A stretch of 52,754 nucleotides of DNA, from positions 1 through 52,754 of the forward strand of contig CAMYNX010000010.1 of the NCBI GenBank assembly GCA_947259875.1, given 5' to 3'. The translations under genes and the position numbers were made by a program. The notes under the pieces were generated by a model. It ran no database searches. It was given only the letters and a program-made list of their open reading frames with translations, and had not been told where the DNA came from. This stretch comes from an uncultured Gammaproteobacteria bacterium (GTDB lineage Bacteria; Pseudomonadota; Gammaproteobacteria; Arenicellales; JAANXG01). Of the stretch, positions 14,565 through 27,305 are shown one piece after another; position 1 is the first letter of the stretch; the number at the start of each line of letters is the position of its first letter.

Positions 14565-15476
14565 ATGGGCGCCACCGCCGACGAATATGTACTGGGCCGG
14601 CAGCGCTTATATATGCTGCCGACCCGCCACGGTCTGTACTTCGCGCTGTTACTACTGGTCATGCTACTGGCCGCGGTCAATTACAACAACGGCCTCGCGT
14701 ACGGGTTTACCTTCACGCTCGCCGCGGTGGGCCTGGTATCGATGCTATACACGCACCGTAACGTCACCGGATTACGGCTGACGGTCAAGGATGCCGGGCC
14801 GGTGTTCGCCGGACAGTCGGCGCGGTTTCCAGTCTACATCCATAACGCATCCAAGACACGGCGGCCCGGGGTGTGGTTGTTGTCCGATACCCACTCCCGA
14901 TGCGTAGACATCGCTCCCTATAGCTCGCACCCGTTGTCGCTGACGGTTGCAGCGCCACGGCGCGGCTATTTGCCATGTCCAGCGTTCTCGGTATCCAGCG
15001 CATTCCCGTTTGGCCTGCTATACACCTGGGCGAAGCCGGTACGCCCCATGAGCCATTGTTTGGTCTATCCCGCGCCGGGGCCCCGGCTGCCCTGGCCCCA
15101 GGAGCCGGATTTAGCCCATCGTCACCACCGCGGACAGAGCATTGACGGCGACGACTTCGTGGGCCTGCGCGCGTATCAACCAGCCGATCCCCCGCGACAC
15201 GTGCATTGGAAGGCCACCGCGCGCGGGACGGAGTGGCTGACCAAGCGCTTCGGCGACTCCGCCGGCGGCGTCGTATGGTTGGACTGGGCCGCGACCCATG
15301 GGAGTCAAGTCGAAGAGCGCCTTGGTGTATTGTGCCGCTGGGCCCTCGACGCCGAACGCGCGGGTTTGCGTTACGGGCTGCGTTTGCCCGACCTCGAAAT
15401 CGCCCTGGATTCGGGCCCACAACATCTCCATCGGTGCTTGCGCTCACTTGCCTTATGGGGGCCCGCCGGTGTTTGA
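14565..15476 (+). CDS. DUF58 domain membrane protein
   Basis: two N-terminal TMs; GDDFVGLRAYQPADPPRHVHWKATAR. Confidence 0.93.
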   Translation: MGATADEYVLGRQRLYMLPTRHGLYFALLLLVMLLAAVNYNNGLAYGFTFTLAAVGLVSMLYTHRNVTGLRLTVKDAGPVFAGQSARFPVYIHNASKTRRPGVWLLSDTHSRCVDIAPYSSHPLSLTVAAPRRGYLPCPAFSVSSAFPFGLLYTWAKPVRPMSHCLVYPAPGPRLPWPQEPDLAHRHHRGQSIDGDDFVGLRAYQPADPPRHVHWKATARGTEWLTKRFGDSAGGVVWLDWAATHGSQVEERLGVLCRWALDAERAGLRYGLRLPDLEIALDSGPQHLHRCLRSLALWGPAGV

Positions 15477-17478
15477 GTGGCGCACCTATCGGCCACCGGA
15501 TCGGGCCCCGGATCGTCATGCGGCGAACGGCCTGCTGTTGAGTGCATTGGCGGCGTTGGCGCTACACATACAACGGCTACCGTTATGGTTGAGCCTGGGC
15601 GTATGCGGCTTGGTTGCGTCGCGCTACCTGGTGGAGAACTACGGTTGGCGGCATCCACCAAGATTGATTCGTTGGTGCCTACTGCTGGCGGCGGTGATTG
15701 CGGTGTTCAACACCTACGGCACGTTATTAGGCCGCGAGGCGGGGATCAGCCTGCTGGCCTTATTGGTGGGGCTGAAGATCCTGGAAATCCGCTCGCTGCG
15801 CGATTATTTCGTTTCCGTTTTTCTGCTCTATTTTCTCGCCCTCGGCGCTTTTTTGTTCTCACAGTCATTGCTCACCGCTGGGCTGGCCATGGCAGTGGCG
15901 GTGGTCACCACCGCCACCCTGGTGAGACTCAGCCTTCCCAATGCGCTGCCGGCGTCGGAGGGGCTACGGCTGACCGTCGCCATACTGTGGCGAGCGGTCC
16001 CGATCATGTTGGTCATGTATCTATTGTTTCCCCGCATTCAGGGAAGCCTGTGGGGGCTACCCGCCGATGCTTTCGATGCGCGCACCGGATTGAGCGACAC
16101 GGTGACACCGGGATCGATCAATGAGCTTTCCAGCAGCGGTGAGGTTGCGTTTCGGGTGGATTTCACCGGCCCGGCGCCGCACCCACGGCAACGGTACTGG
16201 CGATCATTAGTGTTGAGCCACACCGACGGCACGACCTGGTCTCGGGCCCGTGAGGCGGTCACGGTCAATGCCGATATTTGGCCATACCGCGGCGTCGGGG
16301 AGCCGATCGACTACACCATCGACTACGAGGCCACCGGCCGCCGCTGGTTGGTGGCGATGGACGTTCCGGCCACGGTTCCTGCTGAGGCCACCGCGCGGCC
16401 GGGGTTCATTCTCGTGGCGAAGCGGCCGGTACAGAAACGTTTCCAGTATGCGATGCGCTCCTACCCGGCTCATAGTGCCGCGCCACTCGCGCCTGCGGCC
16501 CGTGCGCTCCACTTGCGCACCCCGCGGCCCATGAGCCGGCGCGTCCGGGCTCTGGTCGATGCGTGGCAACGGGAACCGGATCCGGTGCGCGCGGTGTTGC
16601 GCTACTTTCATGAACAAGACTTTGTTTACACGCTCACACCGCCATTGTTGCGCGGGGACTTATTGGATGAGTTTTTGTTCGAGTCCCGTCGCGGTTATTG
16701 CGAACACTACGCCGCTACCTTCGCGATGCTGATGCGCCACCTCGGCTTCCCCAGCCGGCTAGTGGTCGGTTATCAGGGCGGCGAGTGGAACAACGCCGGC
16801 GGCTACCTGGTGGTTCGCCAAGCAGATGCCCATGCCTGGGTCGAGGTGTGGCGCAAGCACCGAGGCTGGACACGCGTGGACCCCACCGCGGCGGTGGCGC
16901 CGGAGCGGATCGAGCTGGGTATGACCGCTTTACAGGCGCTGCTGGCACGGGGCGCATTGCCGGGGGAGCTCGAACCGGCCGCGATCCGGGCCTTGCTCGA
17001 GGGCCGCTGGTTGGCACGCCAATGGCGCCGCTTGGGAATGTACTGGGACGCGGTAAATACTGCCTGGAACCGCTGGGTCATGGCCTACGGCCCCGAGCGC
17101 CAACAGCGTCTCCTAAACTCGCTCGGTTTCGATACGCCGTCGTGGGCCCAAGTGGTCGTAACCCTGGTCATCGGTGTGGCCTCGTTGTTATTGGTGTTGG
17201 CCGCCACGCTGCTGTGGACACGAAACAGAATGGATCCGGTGGCCGCCAGCTACCGGCGTTTTTGCGCCAAGTTAGGAAAATCGGGACTGTCGCGCCACGC
17301 CCACGAGGGGCCGTTGGATTTTTATCACCGCATCTTGGCCGCGCGCCCGGACCTGGCCGCCGACAGCAAACCGATCATCGCCTTGTACGTCACACTCCGA
17401 TACGGAAATGTGGCCGGCGAGGAGTTGGTGGACCAGCTTCGCGGGCGCGTTCGCCGTTTTAAGGCGGCGGGCCAATAA
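15469..17478 (+). CDS. TgpA-like membrane transglutaminase
   Basis: N-terminal TM array; RRGYCEHYAATFAMLMRHLGFPSRLVVGY and DAHAWVEVW, VDPT catalytic motifs; probable GTG start overlapping DUF58 stop. Confidence 0.93.
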   Translation: MFEWRTYRPPDRAPDRHAANGLLLSALAALALHIQRLPLWLSLGVCGLVASRYLVENYGWRHPPRLIRWCLLLAAVIAVFNTYGTLLGREAGISLLALLVGLKILEIRSLRDYFVSVFLLYFLALGAFLFSQSLLTAGLAMAVAVVTTATLVRLSLPNALPASEGLRLTVAILWRAVPIMLVMYLLFPRIQGSLWGLPADAFDARTGLSDTVTPGSINELSSSGEVAFRVDFTGPAPHPRQRYWRSLVLSHTDGTTWSRAREAVTVNADIWPYRGVGEPIDYTIDYEATGRRWLVAMDVPATVPAEATARPGFILVAKRPVQKRFQYAMRSYPAHSAAPLAPAARALHLRTPRPMSRRVRALVDAWQREPDPVRAVLRYFHEQDFVYTLTPPLLRGDLLDEFLFESRRGYCEHYAATFAMLMRHLGFPSRLVVGYQGGEWNNAGGYLVVRQADAHAWVEVWRKHRGWTRVDPTAAVAPERIELGMTALQALLARGALPGELEPAAIRALLEGRWLARQWRRLGMYWDAVNTAWNRWVMAYGPERQQRLLNSLGFDTPSWAQVVVTLVIGVASLLLVLAATLLWTRNRMDPVAASYRRFCAKLGKSGLSRHAHEGPLDFYHRILAARPDLAADSKPIIALYVTLRYGNVAGEELVDQLRGRVRRFKAAGQ

Positions 17479-17520
17479 GGCCGGTATGGGGATCGCGGGA
17501 CCGTCGGGTTGGCCCCGCTG

Positions 17521-18906
17521 CTATTTTCCGATACAAAAAGCCGAGAAGATCCGGCCCAATAAGTCCTCGCTGGTAAACTCGCCGGTGATCTCGGACACGG
17601 ATCGCTGCGCCAAACGCAGTTCCTCGGCCAACAACTCGCCGGCCCGCTGTTCGACCAATAGCTGCTTTCCCGCCACGATGTGGTCGCGTGCAAGGTTCAG
17701 CGCCTCCAGATGTCGGCGCCTGGCGATGAAGGTCGGCTCGCTGCCAATTTCATAGCCCATGCTTTGCTTGAGGTGTTTTTTTAAACACACAAGCCCCGCG
17801 CCAGTCTTCGCCGAGATGGCCACTTCGATGGCAGCGGGCGTGGTGTCCGTTCCCGGTTTGCGCCCGGACAAATCAATCTTGTTGCGCACCAAGGTTGCCG
17901 GCACCCCCGGCGGCAGCTGCGTCATCAGTACCTCCAGATCAATGCCTTGGCTGTCGTCAACCACAACGAGCACGCGGTCGGCTTGTCGCATCGCGGCACG
18001 GGCGCGCGATACGCCTTCGTGCTCGACATCGTCGCCAGCGTCACGTAGGCCGGCGGTGTCCAACAGGTGTAACGGTAGCCCGTCGATTTGAATATGCTGC
18101 TCGACGATGTCACGGGTGGTGCCCGGTGTATCGCTCACGATGGCACGCTCAACCTGCGCGAGTGCGTTCAGTAGACTCGACTTGCCCGCGTTGGGGGGGC
18201 CGGCCAGCACAATACGCATCCCATCCCGTAACAGGCATCCTTGCTGGGCCGAGACCAGGACGCGGTCGATCTCGACCAACAGGTTTTCAACGGCGTTTGT
18301 GATCTGTTGGTCACCCAAAAAATCGACTTCCTCTTCCGGGAAATCGATCGCGGCCTCGACATACATCCGCACGCTGATCATCGCCGCCACCAACCGGTTC
18401 ACGCGCTGCGAGAATTCCCCCTGTAACGAGCGCATAGCAGACCGTGCCGCGGCTTGCGAACCGCTGTCGATGAGGTCGGCCACGGCTTCTGCCTGAGCAA
18501 GATCCAGCTTGCCGTTCAAGAACGCGCGCTCAGAGAATTCTCCAGGTCGGGCGAGCCTGGCGCCCAGTTCCAGCACCCGGTTTACGAGCATGTCCAACAC
18601 CACCGGGCCGCCATGCCCTTGTAACTCCAGCACGTGTTCACCGGTGAACGAGTGCGGCTTGGGGAAGTACAGCGCGATCCCACGGTCGACGGCGGCGCCA
18701 TCGGCACCTAGAAACTCACCATAAACCGCCCGGCGCGCCCGCGGCAGCCGACCGAGCATCGCGTTGGCGATGGGTGGGGTCTGGGGTCCGGAAACCCGCA
18801 CCACCCCGATGCTGCCACGCCCGGGGGGGGTGGCTATGGCAACGATGGTGTCCGTCTCAGTAGTCAAAGGGGTGGCCGTTAGACCCAGACGGTGGCGTGT
18901 ATTCAC
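17521..18906 (-). CDS. mnmE: tRNA modification GTPase MnmE
   Basis: DTIVAIATPPGRGSIGVVRVSG, GPPNAGKSSLLNAL, C-terminal CIGK; start codon uncertain (GTG 18906 or TTG downstream). Confidence 0.96.
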   Translation of the reverse strand: MNTRHRLGLTATPLTTETDTIVAIATPPGRGSIGVVRVSGPQTPPIANAMLGRLPRARRAVYGEFLGADGAAVDRGIALYFPKPHSFTGEHVLELQGHGGPVVLDMLVNRVLELGARLARPGEFSERAFLNGKLDLAQAEAVADLIDSGSQAAARSAMRSLQGEFSQRVNRLVAAMISVRMYVEAAIDFPEEEVDFLGDQQITNAVENLLVEIDRVLVSAQQGCLLRDGMRIVLAGPPNAGKSSLLNALAQVERAIVSDTPGTTRDIVEQHIQIDGLPLHLLDTAGLRDAGDDVEHEGVSRARAAMRQADRVLVVVDDSQGIDLEVLMTQLPPGVPATLVRNKIDLSGRKPGTDTTPAAIEVAISAKTGAGLVCLKKHLKQSMGYEIGSEPTFIARRRHLEALNLARDHIVAGKQLLVEQRAGELLAEELRLAQRSVSEITGEFTSEDLLGRIFSAFCIGK

Positions 18907-18916
18907 ACCGGCGTGA

Positions 18917-20578
18917 TTATGTGTTCTTGGCGCCGATGGTCCGGTTGATATACCACTGCTGGGCAATAGACAGGACATTGTTCACCAGCCAGTAAAGAAC
19001 GAGACCGGCGGGAAAGTAGAGAAACAGCAAGGTAAATACCACTGGCAACGCCATCATTATCTTTTTTTGCATGGGATCCAGGGGCGATGGATTGAGTAAC
19101 TGCTGTCCCACCATGCTCGCCCCCATCAAGATGGGGAGCACGTAGTACGGGTCTTTTATTGATAGGTCTTTGATCCAAAAGGCCCATTCAGCCTGGCGTA
19201 GTTCGACGCTTTCCAGCAGCACCCAGTATAAGGCGATAAACACCGGAATCTGTATCACGATTGGTAGGCAACCGCCGAGCGGATTGATCTTGTCTTTCTT
19301 GTACAGCTCCATCATCGCCTGTTGGAGTTTTTGCTTGTCGTCCCCGTAACGCTCCTTTAGGGTCTGCAGCCGTGGTTGCAGCTTCTTCATCTTGGCCATC
19401 GACTTGTAGCTCGCGGCGGATAGAGGATAGAAGGCGAGTTTGATCAATAGGGTCAAGATGATAATGGCCCAGCCCCAGTTATTGACCACCGCGTTGATGC
19501 GTTGGAGGATCCAGAACAAGGGCGCGGACAACGGCGTGAGCCAACCGTAATCGACGCTCAGCACGAAACCCTCGCCTTGTTGTTTAAGGCGCTCCTGTTC
19601 CTTAGGGCCAACGAACAGCTTTGTGCTCAACGCGCCGCGTTCGCCGGGCCTCACTATGGTTGGTGTCACAGTCTTGTAACCAATGTTGTAACGTGGGCCA
19701 CCAGCGGTCGTGATTACTCGGCTGTAGAACCGATAGGGCCCTTCCTGTTGCGGAAGCCAGGCGCCGACGAAATAATGCTGCAGCATCGCCACCCAACCGG
19801 ACTTGACGTCCCGATTCAGGTCCTGCTCGGTCATATCGGCAAAGTCGATCTTTTCGTATTTCTCCTCAGGGGTATAGATCGCACCACCTAGATAGCTTGG
19901 GACTACGCCCAGGAAAAAGCTTCTCTCTGGCACAACGTGGGTGCGCAGGAACTGCGCATACAAGTACCCATTCCAGGTATCCGTGGTTTGGTTGTCCACC
20001 AAATAGTCAATAGAAATGTTGTAGCTGTCGCGATGAAAGGTATATACCTTCGAGTACTTCACACCATCCGGTGAGTTCCAGAACAGCTTGGCCTCGATAC
20101 TATCCTTGCCGGGAGCAAGCTCAAAAGAGGGGTTTTCGGCGCTGAAGGCGGTCTTGTGATTGGGAAACTCACGGCCACGCCCGATCAGGCCGGTTTGGCT
20201 TATGAACACATCCGCCCCCTGTTGTCGAAGCAATTCGAACGGTTTGTCCGGTTGATCGACACTGATTGGGTACTGGAGTAACTCGACCTTCTTCAGATCG
20301 CCGCCGAGGGTGTCGATGTGCGCACGGAATAAGTCGGTGGTTACCAGTATGCGATCACTAGTGGCAACGGCTTGTGCTTGTGGTTGGCCCGGTGATTCAG
20401 GGGGTTGATCGACAGCGGTGGGGGCTTGGGGTACATCACGGGCATCAGGCGATGGTACCGATGTTTGCGCCGTGGGGGTCGGTGGCGGTGGCGGTTGTTG
20501 TTGCTCCAACCATTTCTGATAGATGAGGATTAAGACGAAGGCTAGCGCAATAAATAACAGGCCGCGTTGAATATCCAT
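18917..20578 (-). CDS. yidC: Membrane protein insertase YidC
   Basis: MDIQRGLLFIALAFVLILIYQKW, C-terminal INPLGGCLPIVIQIPVFIALYWVLLESVELR. Confidence 0.98.
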   Translation of the reverse strand: MDIQRGLLFIALAFVLILIYQKWLEQQQPPPPPTPTAQTSVPSPDARDVPQAPTAVDQPPESPGQPQAQAVATSDRILVTTDLFRAHIDTLGGDLKKVELLQYPISVDQPDKPFELLRQQGADVFISQTGLIGRGREFPNHKTAFSAENPSFELAPGKDSIEAKLFWNSPDGVKYSKVYTFHRDSYNISIDYLVDNQTTDTWNGYLYAQFLRTHVVPERSFFLGVVPSYLGGAIYTPEEKYEKIDFADMTEQDLNRDVKSGWVAMLQHYFVGAWLPQQEGPYRFYSRVITTAGGPRYNIGYKTVTPTIVRPGERGALSTKLFVGPKEQERLKQQGEGFVLSVDYGWLTPLSAPLFWILQRINAVVNNWGWAIIILTLLIKLAFYPLSAASYKSMAKMKKLQPRLQTLKERYGDDKQKLQQAMMELYKKDKINPLGGCLPIVIQIPVFIALYWVLLESVELRQAEWAFWIKDLSIKDPYYVLPILMGASMVGQQLLNPSPLDPMQKKIMMALPVVFTLLFLYFPAGLVLYWLVNNVLSIAQQWYINRTIGAKNT

Positions 20579-20833
20579 TTACGGGCACTCACCGGCAGTT
20601 GTTTCAGACGGGCAGTGATCGCTATCGGGCACCGGGTCGAAGCCACCGGCGTGGAACGGATGACAGCGCGACACGCGCCGTAGGGTCATCCAAACACCGC
20701 GCAGCAGTCCAAACCTTTCAATGGAAGTCATCGCATATTCTGAGCAAGTCGGGTAGAACCGACAGTGCTGGCCGAGCAGCGGGCTCACCGCATAGCGGTA
20801 GGTACGGATTACTCCTAGCGCGAATCGGCGCAT
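20579..20833 (-). CDS. yidD: Membrane protein insertion efficiency factor YidD
   Basis: YRYAVSPLLGQHCRFYPTCSEYA. Confidence 0.96.
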   Translation of the reverse strand: MRRFALGVIRTYRYAVSPLLGQHCRFYPTCSEYAMTSIERFGLLRGVWMTLRRVSRCHPFHAGGFDPVPDSDHCPSETTAGECP

Positions 20834-21177
20834 GATTTTTCCAATAAAAACCAAAGGTTATCGAGCATACTCAGAACTTCGTCAGCGATCAGGCGATCCG
20901 CGCCTGGTCGCGCCAATATTATTACATCCATTCCGTTTATCTGCGGTTGGCGCAGTCGAAACGATTCTCGAATAAGACGTTTTAAACGATTGCGCACAGT
21001 TGCCTTTGTTGACACTTTTCTAGATACAGCGAGACCAAGTCTAGGATATTGCAGATTATTGGGAGCGGATGCGGCTTCAAATTTTCCTACGCGAATACGC
21101 TGGCGGAATTTCAACACCCGTGTATAGTCGCATTGTCGGTGCAGTCTGTAATTCTTTGGCAGCTGATGTCGCGCCAC
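20815..21177 (-). CDS. rnpA: Ribonuclease P protein component
   Basis: YPRLGLAVSRKVSTKATVRNRLKRLIRESFR. Confidence 0.95.
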   Translation of the reverse strand: MARHQLPKNYRLHRQCDYTRVLKFRQRIRVGKFEAASAPNNLQYPRLGLAVSRKVSTKATVRNRLKRLIRESFRLRQPQINGMDVIILARPGADRLIADEVLSMLDNLWFLLEKSCADSR

Positions 21178-21201
21178 GCAGACTCTTTAACCTAAGCGTA
21201 C

Positions 21202-21336
21202 TTAAGCGCTCAATTGACTGCGTCCCTTAGCGCGCCGTGCATTGATTACAGCACGACCACCTTTGGTCCGCATACGTGCGCGAAAACCATGCGATCGCTT
21301 ACGCTTAACTTGACTAGGCTGGAAAGTACGTTTCAT
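21202..21336 (-). CDS. rpmH: 50S ribosomal protein L34 (below ORF-track length cutoff)
   Basis: hand translation [44 protein letters not shown]. Confidence 0.98.
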   Translation of the reverse strand: MKRTFQPSQVKRKRSHGFRARMRTKGGRAVINARRAKGRSQLSA

Positions 21337-21515
21337 GGTAAAAATAAATTTAGTGAAAGAGTTGATTCATTATCGGTAGAACTGCGACCGCCGACACGAA
21401 AAAGGGCGAGCAAACTTAAAAGGTTTACCAACAAGTGTCAACTAAAACAGCAATTTATTAACACGATCATAAATCGATACGTCCACGCCGCATATTAAAC
21501 AACACAAGGCGTGAG

Positions 21516-22874
21516 ATGCGAACACCAGGAGAGGATTTCAACTTGTCAAATTCTGCGATTTGGAACAAGTGCTTGAATCACTTGGAGGATGAGCTGACTC
21601 CACAACAATTTAACACGTGGATACGCCCACTCCAGGCGATTGAAGATACCGCGACGTTGCGTTTGCTGGCCCCTAATCGGTTTGTAATGGACTGGGTAAA
21701 ACAGAAGTTCATGGGACGAGTTGATAAACTCGTGAGCGATTATAGTCAGGAGAATATTACCGTTTGTCTGGAAATTGGAAGTAATCGAAGAGTGGAACTT
21801 GCCGGTCCTAAACATGAGGATACGAAACCAAGCACGAAGATAAGTAACTATGGAACCAAGTCACTAAATGCGGCATTTACCTTCGAGAACCACGTTGAAG
21901 GCAAATCCAATCAGTTGGCACGGGCCGCTGCCATCCAGGTCGGGGAGAACCCGGGAAAAGCCTATAATCCGCTGTTTATTTATGGCGGGGTGGGACTTGG
22001 TAAAACCCATCTCATGCAAGCCGCTGGGAATTTGATAGTGAGCTGCGACCCGGGCGCGTCGGTTGCATACGTACATTCTGAACGTTTTGTCGCTGACATG
22101 GTGAGGGCGTTGCAACGCAACGCAATCAACGATTTCAAGCGGTACTATCGCTCCCTCGATGCGTTACTCATAGACGACATTCAGTTCTTCAGCGGGAAAA
22201 ACCATTCTCAGGAGGAGTTTTTCCATACTTTCAACACCTTAACGGAGGGTCAAAGGCAAGTCGTAATCACTAGTGACCGGTTCCCGAAGGAAATCACCGG
22301 CGTTCAAGAACGGCTCATCTCACGATTTGGCAGTGGCTTGACAGTATCAATAGACCCACCCGAGCTGGAGACCAGGGTGGCAATATTGAGCAATAAGGCG
22401 CACAAAAAAGGTATTCAGATCGACGACGAAGTGGCATTTTTTATCGCCCGACAAGTACGCTCCAATGTACGCGAACTCGAAGGTGCGTTACACCGCATCA
22501 TCGCGAGTGCGCGATTCACCGGTCGCGCGATAGATCTACCGCTGGCGAAAGACGCTTTAAAAGACTTAATGGTCTTTCAGGAACGTAAAGTCACCATACA
22601 AAACATACAAAAGACAGTAGCAGCATATTACAAGATGCGGTTATCAGATCTACATTCAAAGCGGCGCAACCGGCAAATTACCCGTCCACGTCAGATTGCG
22701 ATGGCGCTTGCGAAAGAATTCACTAACCTTAGCCTCCCTGATATCGGAGACGCATTCGGCGGCCGTGACCACACGACAGTCTTGCATGCTTGTCGAAAGG
22801 TCGACGAACTAATTCAGCACGATGCAAAAACCAAGGAAGACTATGACAACCTACAAAATCTACTCGGCAGGTAA
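21516..22874 (+). CDS. dnaA: Chromosomal replication initiator DnaA
   Basis: [43 protein letters not shown]. Confidence 0.98.
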   Translation: MRTPGEDFNLSNSAIWNKCLNHLEDELTPQQFNTWIRPLQAIEDTATLRLLAPNRFVMDWVKQKFMGRVDKLVSDYSQENITVCLEIGSNRRVELAGPKHEDTKPSTKISNYGTKSLNAAFTFENHVEGKSNQLARAAAIQVGENPGKAYNPLFIYGGVGLGKTHLMQAAGNLIVSCDPGASVAYVHSERFVADMVRALQRNAINDFKRYYRSLDALLIDDIQFFSGKNHSQEEFFHTFNTLTEGQRQVVITSDRFPKEITGVQERLISRFGSGLTVSIDPPELETRVAILSNKAHKKGIQIDDEVAFFIARQVRSNVRELEGALHRIIASARFTGRAIDLPLAKDALKDLMVFQERKVTIQNIQKTVAAYYKMRLSDLHSKRRNRQITRPRQIAMALAKEFTNLSLPDIGDAFGGRDHTTVLHACRKVDELIQHDAKTKEDYDNLQNLLGR

Positions 22875-23097
22875 AGGCTAAAGGTAAAATAACTGAACAA
22901 CTTGTGGATAACCATGCACACAGTAATTATTGATCTTGGCTCATTAGACTTTTTGCCCAGTATGAGGCTCTAAAATCAATAGTTATCTACAGTGATTCTC
23001 AGCCTCTAACTTTCTGAATTAAATAGGTAAATAATACTTATCCACATAAATAACTGCATAATAATATTCACTTAATTCTTAAATAGTATATTAACTA
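22875..23097. other. oriC: Candidate oriC region (dnaA-dnaN intergenic)
   Basis: TGTGGATAA at 22903-22911 and TTATCCACA at 23038-23046 (perfect DnaA boxes), TTATCTACA at 22983-22991 (1 mismatch), strongly AT-rich; gene orientations diverge here. Confidence 0.7.
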
Positions 23098-24198
23098 ATG
23101 AAACTAAGCATAGAACGTGATCGTTTATTAAAACCTTTGGGTCAAGTTTGCAGTGTTGTAGAACGGCGTCAGACATTGCCCATTTTAGGCAATGTTTATT
23201 TGCGGGTTGATGATCGGTGCTTAGTGTTAACGGGGACAGATCTTGAAACCGAGGTCACCTCGCAGATTGAAAATGTGGACGGCGGTGATGGGGAATGCAC
23301 ACTAACCGCACGCAAGTTCTACGATATCTGTCGTGCCTTGCCGGAAGACGCGGTCATTGAGTTGGAGGCAGCCGGTGATCGGGTGCAGATTCAGAGTGGG
23401 AAAAGCCGTTTTTCATTGCAAACCTTGGCAGCGGCCCATTTTCCTCGTTTGGAAACGGAGCAGTGGGAATGTGAATTTGAGGTAGAACAAGGAAAGTTGA
23501 AACAACTTATTGATAATACTGCGTTTTCGATGGCACAACAGGATGTGCGTTATTACTTGAACGGATTGTTGTTGGAAACTGAGGCGCGGACGTTACGTGC
23601 GGTGGCGACCGATGGGCATCGACTTGCGATGTCGGAACTGGCGATAGACGGTGATATTGGCAAACCACGTCAGTTAATCGTTCCGCGTAAGGCGGTTTTG
23701 GAGCTGGGGCGTTACCTGGAGGAGAGCACTACGATCGCAACGGTGGGGATGAATCCCAATCACATTCGCGTTAAAGCCGGGCCACTAGTGTTTACGTCGA
23801 AACTAATTGATGGACGATTTCCCGACTATGAGAAGGTGATACCGAAGAATTTGAGTACCCATCTGGAGATCGAACGCGGCGAGTTGCACGACATTTTGGC
23901 ACGCGCGGCAATTTTAACTAATGAAAAGTTCAAGGGAGTACGCTTGAATCTATCTTCTAAACGGTTGTTAGTGAGCGCACATAATCCTGATCAAGAAGAG
24001 GCCAGCGATGAAATGGTGGTAGATTATGAGGGGGGGGAGCTCGAAATAGGGTTCAATGTCGGATATCTGATGGAAGCACTACGGATTTTGGGCGGTGAGA
24101 CGGTGGATCTCGGCCTACAAGATCCCAACAGCAGCTGTACAGTCAGGGCGCCCGGTGACGAATCTACGTTGTATCTAGTGATGCCGATGCGTTTATAG
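23098..24198 (+). CDS. dnaN: DNA polymerase III beta clamp
   Basis: MKLSIERDRLLKPLGQVCSVVERRQTLPILGNV; C-terminal YLVMPMRL. Confidence 0.98.
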   Translation: MKLSIERDRLLKPLGQVCSVVERRQTLPILGNVYLRVDDRCLVLTGTDLETEVTSQIENVDGGDGECTLTARKFYDICRALPEDAVIELEAAGDRVQIQSGKSRFSLQTLAAAHFPRLETEQWECEFEVEQGKLKQLIDNTAFSMAQQDVRYYLNGLLLETEARTLRAVATDGHRLAMSELAIDGDIGKPRQLIVPRKAVLELGRYLEESTTIATVGMNPNHIRVKAGPLVFTSKLIDGRFPDYEKVIPKNLSTHLEIERGELHDILARAAILTNEKFKGVRLNLSSKRLLVSAHNPDQEEASDEMVVDYEGGELEIGFNVGYLMEALRILGGETVDLGLQDPNSSCTVRAPGDESTLYLVMPMRL

Positions 24199-24213
24199 GT
24201 TTCACGTGGAACA
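24198..24213. promoter_or_regulatory. parS-like site 1
   Basis: GGTTTCACGTGGAACA matches the consensus TGTTNCACGTGNAACA-type ParB site. Confidence 0.88.
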
Positions 24214-24224
24214 TTTTTGTGTGA

Positions 24225-26750
<2,526 letters not shown>

Positions 26751-26800
26751 CGGACATCAAGCGGCAAACTTCCGCTAACTACCCTCATCTTCTGTTATCG

Positions 26801-27184
26801 TTAGTGTAACGTGCCAGGGATTGAGAGCGTGAAAGCGGGGATTTCCGCGTCAAACTTGGTCCCGTCTTCGGCCACCATCTGATAACTGCCCCCCATCGTG
26901 CCTACCGGCGTCTCGATGGCGGTGCCACTGGTGTACTGGTAGCTGGCCCCCGGCTGTAACCGCGGTTTTTCTCCGACGACGCCATCGCCGCGCACCTCCT
27001 GAATTCGGTCGTTTGCGTCGGTAATGATCCAGTGCCGAGTAACGAGTTGTACTGGCACCGATCCGTCGTTGGTGATCGTGACCGTGTAGGCAAACACATA
27101 TCGACTGGCATGCGGATCGGACTGTGCCTCGATGTACGCGGTCTTCACCGCAATGTTGATCTGGTATGTGTGTGTATCGCTCAT
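26801..27184 (-). CDS. apaG: Co2+/Mg2+ efflux protein ApaG
   Basis: YVFAYTVTITNDGSVPVQLVTRHWIITDANDRIQEVRGDGVVGEKP. Confidence 0.96.
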   Translation of the reverse strand: MSDTHTYQINIAVKTAYIEAQSDPHASRYVFAYTVTITNDGSVPVQLVTRHWIITDANDRIQEVRGDGVVGEKPRLQPGASYQYTSGTAIETPVGTMGGSYQMVAEDGTKFDAEIPAFTLSIPGTLH

Positions 27185-27220
27185 CGCTCTACGCAGATTC
27201 TATCACTGCTAGCGAAGGGT

Positions 27221-27304
27221 TAGCCCGCATGTTGCACTAACCCCCGCCCTGGCTCGGTCTAGGGCGCCTGGGTTTGTGCTTCACCCAACCCATAGCTTAT
27301 GTGG
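27221..27304 (+). repeat. Interspersed structured repeat, copy E (rearranged/partial)
   Basis: inverted tail TAGCCCGCATGTTGCAC joined to left half CCCTGGCTCGGT...CATAGCTTATG. Confidence 0.65.
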
Positions 27305-27305
27305 A

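Noticed and set aside
14785-15519. 244-aa minus ORF over DUF58, and similar shadows (9909-10673, 16698-17462, 37844-38518, 40950-41678, 50678-51391)
   Set aside because: All overlap well-supported genes in other frames, lack recognisable domains, and match typical shadow-ORF composition.
21337-21515. rpmH-dnaA intergenic region as primary oriC
   Set aside because: Only weak DnaA-box-like matches (e.g. TTATTAACA) were seen; the dnaA-dnaN gap has perfect boxes. Not excluded, only less supported.
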